The notes below the pieces were generated by a model. That model ran no database searches. It had not been told where the DNA came from and was given only the letters and a program-made list of their open reading frames with translations. The translations under genes and the position numbers were made by a program. Below, piece by piece: positions 30,968 through 37,022 of a stretch of DNA of 37,022 nt. This stretch comes from Russula earlei (taxonomy: Eukaryota; Basidiomycota; Agaricomycetes; Russulales; Russulaceae): NCBI GenBank assembly GCA_025769875.1, contig JAGFNK010000514.1:1-37022 (forward strand). Reading direction: 5' to 3'. Position 1 is the stretch's first letter, and every line of letters begins with the position of its first letter.

Positions 30968-31574
30968 TGTTGTGATCTACCCCTCTTTCAGTTCATCCCT
31001 AAACTACTTCTTATTGTTCTTTACTTTCACCCCCATCTCCTTCAGTTATGGTTTCATCCCTTGATGCTGATGGCCCTTATTGTTTCACTTGTTGTGTTTC
31101 ATCTATTGTTTTATCTATTGTTGGGTCTCTTTTGCTATTGGCTCACTTGTATCTATTGTTCCGCATATAGTACTGTACAGCCTCACTAGATACAGTATTT
31201 AAGTGCCTGTAGAAGCTGGGGAATGCCCCAAGCTTAGCTTTGTCCCATTTCTTGTTGCATCCCTTTGCCCTGTGTCCTCTCTCAAATCACAACTCGTTTG
31301 TGCTGGCTCTTACCTTAATTGACATCAACACACTAAGAGGAACCCTTACGTTCCTCTTACTCCTCTCTTGCTCTATCATTGTCCTCCTCTTCAATGAAAC
31401 CAGAAGATCAACTCTGTCTGCAGACTGAGTCATTATCTGACTCAGCCTTGAGACGCTAAACCTTTGATCTGGTCTCCTTGAGCCGGCCCCACTGAACCCT
31501 TTGAACCAAGTCACAGGGACTTGGCCCCCACTGAACCTTGAGCTAACTGCTCTTACAGCCATGACGCTGTAACA
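30968..31574 (+). repeat. 3' LTR of family C element
   Basis: The 607 bp LTR is collinear with 11750-12351 with scattered substitutions, including GTTCG versus GTTCA near the start. It is followed by the GTGAT duplication at 31575-31579. Confidence 0.93.
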
Positions 31575-31579
31575 GTGAT

Positions 31580-33380
31580 GGTCCTTGAGCCTGTCGTCAT
31601 CAATTAGGCATGTGAGGCATGCACACCAGTGGTGGAGTGGCAGGGCCTCAAGGGATCATGCAAGTGCATCTCATACAAGAGGGTGGGAGAAGGCAAACAG
31701 GGTGAGGCTGCCTACAAGGAACAATGAGCGAAGAGGAACTACCTACAGGAGGGGAAGGGCAAGAAACATGCTCAGTTGTATGATGGTGAAACTGAACATG
31801 CATGTAGGGAGTAGCAAAGGTGAGATGGTGAATGTAAGGGATGACTGTGTCATGATGCCAGTGCTGGATGGGTTTCTGTCAATGGACTAGGATAGATTCA
31901 AGACATAGCCACATACATCAGGCCCATGAGGTTTTAGATTCCCCAGATATTTGCCAGCCATTCAGCACTGCCTTTGTGGGCATGAGCTGCGAGGCGGGGG
32001 CTGAATCTGTTCGGTAAGGGACAATTCGCTTTCTGAGCTCTTGGATGGAGGAAGTGCAACAATGATTATGGTGATGTTGGGGTGTAAGAGGATGAGTCAT
32101 GGAAAATAGCCTACGCAATGGTCAGCTTCGCAGTTTGCAGAGCACGAAGACAAACCTGCTGTATGCAACCATCCATGCACATGTGTTCATGTAATGTGAC
32201 CAGTCCCACTGGTCTTGGAGTCATGTGAGTGCACTTACACCATCTCTGCTTTTCCACCCATTCCTTTCATTCACCAACTCTCACCTCATTCCACACAAAG
32301 CCTGGAGTGTCAATGTCTATATCCCAGATGATATTGCCATTGTTCTCCTCTCGCCTATCAGTGCTTGTGCTATGCCCTGCCTTCCACCCTCCATTTTGCT
32401 TGCAGTTGGCTCTCCATCGTCACCTTTGCCATCATGCCTTTCATCCCCACTACGCCCATGTCATCCCTCTTGTCTTTTCTTTCATCACCTCCACCTTTGC
32501 TGCTTCGCCTTTCCCCTCTGTTCTCTTTACTTCTTTCATTGACATCTTGCCACCATCTCGACCAGTCTTGAATCCCTTTCATCATGTGTACACACCTCAT
32601 CCCGCCTGACACCTTTGTGTCCCACCACACTGCCTTGACCATCTTACCTGGTCTCGAATACCTTTCATCAGGCTCACTTGTCAAAGCACTGAATGCTGGT
32701 CATCCCTTGTTCCATGGCCTTGCTGCACCATCCACACCTCACATAGGAGTTTTTAGCTTGGTTTAGAGCATCAGGTACAGGTACTCAACACTCTATTTTC
32801 CTTTCATACCATTACTATACCACCTCTCATCCCTTCATACTACAACTGGCTTTGTTATGACCTGATTCCATATGTGTTTCCCTTCAGTGTCTCTCACTTC
32901 CCTCTCATGCTCTCATCTCATGCTGCCCTCCTCGCCTCCCTTGAAGTATCCCCTTTCCCTAGATTTGGATTTGGTTTAAAATGGCATAGATCGTCATTTG
33001 TGACTAGATGCAAATCTATCCTCTCTGTCCCCCTCTGAATCAGTTGGAGTCCGACTCAGCTGGAAGCAAAGTCAAACAACCATCACAGACAGAGAGAGGA
33101 GGTGAGCAGGTAGGCAGAGCTGAGCAAAGAGGATTGAAAAGGGGAAAGCAGGAGATGATGATGAGAGACTGGGCACCCTCACCCACGCCTGCCTTCTGAC
33201 TTCCTCTCTGCTTTGCGCACCTGTGTCCTTCACATTCAACATGCTTCTGTTCCCCCTTGTCTCCCTCTTTACTTTTCTCACTTGCATCCCTTCCTCCCAC
33301 TCTCTGATTGCTCTCAGCTCGAAAACAATCACTGTCCAGTTCGCATGAACTCAGTGTGCCCTGACCCAGCTTGCTACAAT
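31580..33380. other. Interior of the large DNA element, right part: no gene recognised
   Basis: This continues the interior from 11744. It is pyrimidine-rich on the plus strand at 32220-32960 and has open stretches up to 126 codons (32229-32609) made of Ser, Pro, Phe, His and Leu, without a recognisable domain. No transposase signature, RNA gene or array was seen. Confidence 0.6.
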
Positions 33381-34601
33381 TAGCTATAGGGATAATGTAA
33401 TCTTATCATGCTTGGGGTCAGCATCCCAAAATGTAAAGATTCAAGCAGTGAAACCCATGATTTGGCTGCATCTGGATACAGTACATGAGGTTCTACTGTC
33501 CAAGTTTCAAGGCAATCCATGGAGAAATGGTTGAGATATTGCAGTTTGAAATTTTGCACACAGATCTGCACCCAAAAATCAAAACTTCAAGAACTAATAA
33601 TTAGACACCAACTCTTGGCATGCACCTAGACACAGTACATGAGATCCCACTGTCCAAATTTCAAGGCAATCTATGGAGAAATGGTTGAGATATGGCAGTT
33701 CAAAATTTTGCACTCAGATCACACCCAAAAATCGAAACTTCAAGAACTAATAATTGGACCCCAACTCTTGAGCTGCACATAGATACAGTACATGAGATAC
33801 CACTGTCAAAGTTTCAAGTCAATTGATTGAGAAACAGTTGAGATATGGCAGTTCAAAGTTTTGCACCCATGTCAGCACCCAAAAATCAACATTTCAGGAA
33901 CTGAATATTAGGCTCCCATATTGTAGCTGCACCTAGATACAGTATGTAAGGTTCTACTGTCAAAGTTTCAAGGCAATCTGTTGAGAAACTGTTTGTTAGG
34001 ATTCTTGTGTTCAGCATTCTCATCTGCTTACCTATGTTACTCACTCATATGTGCTTACTCATCTGGCTTAGTGATTGCTTACTGACCCGCTTACTCATTG
34101 ATCAGTAATGGCTTACTCACTGCTTACTGGTTGATGACAGATACTAGGAAAGAATGACTTATGCATGAGTCATTTCTGACACTCTTGAATTGCGCTCTAC
34201 GTATTTGGATACTACTGGTTCCCAGCTATGTGCACCCCAAGTTGCGTACAAATCAGATCAGTAGTTGTTGAGATATTGTATAAATAGTCTGTGGTACCAA
34301 GAAGTCCAGCCCTACACTCGACTTACTCTCTAAAACAAATCATCTTGTCAACTCTCTAAACAAACTATAAGTAATAGCTCTAAGTGAAAGAAGCCCCTCT
34401 CTTCTCTTACATCTATTCTTCCTGAGATAATATCAAAGGATTTGAAGTCTAGTGCTTGAACTAAATCAAGCAACTCTTTCACTAAGAGTCAGTAAAAAGA
34501 TCAGTCAGATCTTAACACTGTTGAGATATAGCAGTTTTGATTTCGCACTTGAAATGACATCTGAAAATGGCAAGTGTAAGGTCACATGAAAACAACAATA
34601 A
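33381..34601 (-). repeat. Right inverted-repeat arm of the large DNA element, interrupted
   Basis: This is the reverse complement of 10118-10808 and carries the same ~154 bp repeat array. The D solo LTR at 33994-34517 splits it at the start of the first repeat unit. Removing that and one CTGTT leaves about 692 bp. The arms differ at only a handful of positions by eye. Confidence 0.87.
33994..34517 (+). mobile_element. Solo LTR, family D
   Basis: A 524 bp LTR from TGTTAGGATTC to GATCTTAACA is flanked by a perfect duplication CTGTT (33989-33993 and 34518-34522). TATAAAT starts at 34279 and the putative primer CTACACTCGACTT at 34312, 33 bp later. The U3 region (34020-34140) has five or more GCTTACTSA-like motifs. 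It is inserted in the right arm of the large DNA element. Confidence 0.92.
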
Positions 34602-34737
34602 CTCCTTATTGTTTCATCCTTGGTGTTTCACCTATTGTCTGGTCCCTTTTTGCTATTGCCTTAGTTTTATCTATTGTTCTGCATATGGTACTGTACAGCC
34701 TCACTAGATACAGTATTTAAGCACCTGTAGAAGCTGG

Positions 34738-35949
34738 TAGGGATGTGCCCGGCCCGGCCTCAGGCCGTGAGCCGGGCCAAGCCAGGCCGAAATAGGCCGG
34801 GCCAAGCTGGGCCAAAGTGATGGCTTCGTGACGGCTTTGGCCCGGCCTGTGATTTGAAAAGCCAAAGCCGGGCCGTCAAGCCCCGGCTTTGATCATTTGG
34901 GTAATCATCAAACTTTAATCCATTGTTCCCTGTTGTTTTTCATCGTCATATCTGTGCTTCCCTCTCAACCTTCCTTTTTGCTTGAGTCAAGTACATGTAC
35001 AATGTAAGCCTTGGTGGCCTATATGTCAATGTGCAATGCTCAGTCGCGTTGGTTGCTCGTAATCCCTTTCCTCAGTCTTAGATCGCTTCGTCCCGCAGCG
35101 TACCATGTTGTACACTGGACTTCACTCATTCCACATGTATAATCTATGCTCTTACTATGCCTCATCATGCTCTCCAGAACATAACGACTCCGTAATATAT
35201 TTGATATTTAAATACAAAAGTGCTATTCTAAAGTCCTCCTACTGCAAATCCGCGAGCACGAGGCGATACGGCGATGATGTCGGGGGCGAGACGCTATGGG
35301 CAGCGAGCCCTCAAATAGCACGGCAATGACGATGGGCGAGGCGCTGTGGGCAGCGAGCCCTCGGGTAAGGCGATGGTGACGATGATGAACGCATCATACG
35401 GGTCCGTGCGCAGACATGTGGCGGACGCGAGGAAGATGCTTGAGGGACGGTCTTGGGAGGGCGCGATGCGCAGCCGGACGGCAATGGTGTTGTGCCGTAG
35501 GTCAAAGTGTGGGGAGGAGCCGTGCTCCGACTTGAAGACTGAAGGGATGAAGGCGTTGAGCGGCAAGGTGAGTGACGTCGATGGTGATCGAATTGAGCCA
35601 TTGTCGTAGTCTGCTGACATGGAGTGGGCAACGCGGTGGGGATGACGTCGAGAGTGGGAACGCGAGGAAAGGAGGGTGAGGTGAAAGGAATGACGATAGT
35701 TGGAAGGAGGGATGTGAGTGGGATGAAAGACGAAGGGAAAGTGAACGCGCAGGGGTGGTACAAGTCATAAGGCCAGCGGGCTCACATACAGAAAATCTTA
35801 CGTACAAAAGCCGTGGCCTAGGCCAGGCCAAGCCGGAGCCAAGCTGGGTTTGACGGTTTTGGCCTGGCCTGGGGTTTTAGAAAGCCAAAGCTGCCTTGGG
35901 CCGAGCCAAAGCCGGGGCTTTCAGGCCAAGCCGGGCCGGAAAAACCCTA
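34738..35949. mobile_element. Non-autonomous hAT-like element
   Basis: This 1212 bp element has TAGGGATGTGCCCGGCCCGG at one end and the inverted TAGGGTTTTTCCGGCCCGGC at the other. A perfect 8 bp duplication GAAGCTGG flanks it (34730-34737 and 35950-35957). Eight-base duplications and TAGGG ends fit the hAT superfamily. The terminal ~150 bp are dense in GGCCCGGC and CAAAGCC motifs in both orientations. The interior has no hAT transposase. It is CpG-rich, holds a 29 bp direct repeat at 35283 and 35334, and has a 109-codon minus-strand frame (35294-35620) of unknown nature. It interrupts the C solo LTR just upstream of its putative primer segment. Confidence 0.88.
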
Positions 35950-36270
35950 GAAGCTGGGGAATGCCCCAAGCTTAGCTTTGTCCCATTTCCTGTCACATCC
36001 CTTGCCCTGTATTCTCTCTCAATCACAAGTCACTTGTGCTGGCCTATACTCTGCTTGACCTGAGCTCTCCACAAGGAACCCTTGTGTTCCTCTTCCTCCT
36101 CTGCCTCTCTCTCATCATCCTCCTCTTCTATGAAGTAACCAGAAGATCGACTCTGTCTGTGGATTAGGTCATCCTTGACTTAGTCATGAGATGCTAAACC
36201 CTTGAACTGGTCACCTTGAGCCAGCCCCATTGAACTGAGCTAACACTCTAATGGCCATGATGCCATTACA

Positions 36271-37022
36271 TCCAGTCTGTAAGGTTTTAGGGGTTGTTGT
36301 TTTTGTTCTAGAAGTTGTCGTGGATCTTGCCTGGGATCTTCTAGTTCTTTGAGGCAATTGGTGGATGATGGCACATTGTTGTCCAGGAGGCTGATGTTTA
36401 TTTGTGGCTTGAACCCCATGAGGGCTCATGAGGTGATCATCATGACACATCATGTTTCCAGGAATTGTGAGTGTATTCAGCTAGTGGGAGCATCTTGGCC
36501 CATAAATGAGGGTGCATTGTTGTCCAGAGTCTAATGTATTGTTCTAGCCTTGCATTCATTCTTTCCATTTGTCTGTCAGTTCGAGGGGTGAAAGGCAGTA
36601 GACACATTTTTGTTTGATGCCTAGGTTTTTACATATTGCTTTTGAGAAGTTTGATACAAATATAGGGTCTCTGTCAGATATGATTCTTTTTAGAATGCCA
36701 AACCAGGGCATGAGGTGTTTCAGATATTTGTGTGCAACACCTGTCCCATTGATTGTTTTATTACATAGGATGAATTTGGTTGCCTTTGAGCATCCTTGAT
36801 TGACACTGGTGAGAACACTGTCAAATCTGTCTGATTTTGGAAGGTCAGTGATAAGGTCCATTGATATGTATTAAAATGGCCCTTGTTCAATGTGTTTGCC
36901 AATCAGGAATGATGTGGCTTTCTTTCTGTGTATGTTGGTTTTCAATTCTTGGCATTTGGTGCATCATTTGACATATTATTCCACAAATTGTCATAGTCTG
37001 GGTCCTTCATAGTGTTGTTTAA
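36271..37022 (-). pseudogene. pol: Integrase core of family A' Pol (broken), continuing off the right edge
   Basis: On the minus strand this reads KQHYEGPRL and CTKCQELKTNIHRKKATSF (zinc-binding end), then the first catalytic Asp in SMDLITDLPKSDRFDSVLT. GCSKATKFILCNKTINGTGV and ISDRDPIFVSNFSKAICKN with the second Asp follow. After a frameshift, RTDRQMERMNARLEQYI supplies the Glu region, then AEYTHNSWKHDVS and KQQPLKP at the junction with the C solo LTR. It matches the A integrase at 20880-21620 block by block and continues at 10020. Stops, mostly at TGA or TAA positions that are sense codons in A, break it. Confidence 0.87.

Larger units (their letters stand above)
11750..31574 (+). mobile_element. 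Family C Ty3/gypsy chromovirus, full length, split by a copia element
   Basis: The element is bounded by 602 and 607 bp LTRs (TGTTGTGATCT...GCTGTAACA) and flanked by a perfect duplication GTGAT (11745-11749 and 31575-31579). Inside are a self-primer site, gag with a CCHC knuckle, pol (protease, reverse transcriptase, RNase H, integrase, chromodomain), a third reading frame with a terminal CCHC knuckle, and a polypurine tract. The copia element at 14645-26685 divides the reverse transcriptase. Without it the element is about 7.8 kb. Stops and frameshifts occur throughout. Confidence 0.93.
10118..34601. mobile_element. Large inverted-repeat DNA element, unclassified, carrying nested retrotransposons
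   Basis: The ends are near-identical inverted arms of ~690 bp (10118-10808 and 33381-34601, the latter minus a D solo LTR). The arms start TTATTG and contain tandem repeats of ~154 bp. The element splits the C solo LTR, so it inserted there; I see no convincing target duplication, and the exact ends are uncertain by a few bases. Without its nested LTR elements it is about 4.1 kb. The interior (10809-11744 and 31580-33380) shows no transposase, so it looks non-autonomous. The long arms recall Mutator-like elements, but the missing 9 bp duplication leaves the superfamily open. Confidence 0.7.
10021..36270 (+). mobile_element. Solo LTR of family C, split by a 24.5 kb insertion and a hAT-like element
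   Basis: The first 97 bp (10021-10117, TGTTGTAATCTG onward) match positions 1-101 of the C 5' LTR. The remainder resumes at 34602 and runs to GCCATTACA at 36270. The flanks are TCTGG (10016-10020) and TCCAG (36271-36275); each differs from TCCGG by one CpG transition, so they are read as a decayed duplication. The A' integrase lies on both sides on the minus strand, confirming one insertion. Within this LTR sit the inverted-repeat element (10118-34601) and the hAT-like element (34738-35949). Confidence 0.82.

Noticed and set aside
32229..32609. A 126-codon frame inside the large DNA element as a possible gene.
   Set aside because: Composition follows the pyrimidine-rich DNA (Ser, Pro, Phe, His, Leu), there is no domain, and other frames are equally open over the same stretch.
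35311..35763. A 150-codon minus-strand frame in the hAT-like element as a functional gene.
   Set aside because: It overlaps another, more protein-like frame (35294-35620), is Ser/Pro/Arg-rich as expected from GC-rich DNA, and has no hAT transposase motifs.

Overview
The window is a transposable-element nest with no recognisable host gene. Several features point to a filamentous fungus, most likely a basidiomycete (Agaricomycetes): Ty3/gypsy elements with a chromodomain at the integrase C-terminus, Tf1-like self-priming signals, a Ty1/copia element, a DDE-type Tc1/mariner-like transposase remnant, a hAT-like non-autonomous element, and heavy CpG-to-TpG/CpA decay. I cannot name the species. The family names A, A', B, C, D and E are mine.

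Layout. Positions 1-3692 hold the 5' part of a minus-strand gypsy element (family D). It has a gag remnant and a 5' LTR; a solo LTR of family B sits in the gag and a solo LTR of family A sits in the LTR. Positions 3693-6180 hold an A'-type LTR remnant, an unidentified decayed reading frame, a B LTR without target duplication, and the 3' half of a DDE transposase. From 6181 a decayed minus-strand gypsy element (family A', close to A) begins with its 3' LTR, which is split by two B solo LTRs in opposite orientation. It continues with a zinc-knuckle ORF3 and a chromodomain integrase end up to 10020, and resumes at 36271-37022 with the integrase core.

The 26 kb between those two integrase halves is a stack of insertions. 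A solo LTR of family C (10021-36270) carries a hAT-like element (34738-35949) and a roughly 24.5 kb inverted-repeat element (10118-34601). The inverted-repeat element's ~690 bp arms are built from ~154 bp tandem repeats. It contains a D solo LTR (33994-34517) in its right arm and a full-length family C gypsy element (11750-31574) in its interior. The C element is split in its reverse transcriptase by a copia element (family E, 14645-26685). The copia is in turn split by a full-length family A gypsy element (16472-23888). Target-site duplications (TSDs) support most levels: GTGAT for C, GGTGT for A, TATCA/TATAA for copia, CTGTT for D, GAAGCTGG for the hAT-like element, and a CpG-decayed TCCGG for the C solo LTR.

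Two features recur across families. First, gypsy families A, C and D lack a tRNA-type primer site; instead the first bases after the 5' LTR are complementary to a segment 33-34 nt downstream of the TATA box in the same LTR, which is the signature of Tf1-type self-priming. Second, A, A' and C carry a third reading frame between the chromodomain and the polypurine tract that ends in CCHC zinc knuckles, in addition to the Gag knuckle (seen in A and C; the A' gag lies outside the window). All coding regions are broken by stops or frameshifts, so no element here looks autonomous as sequenced.
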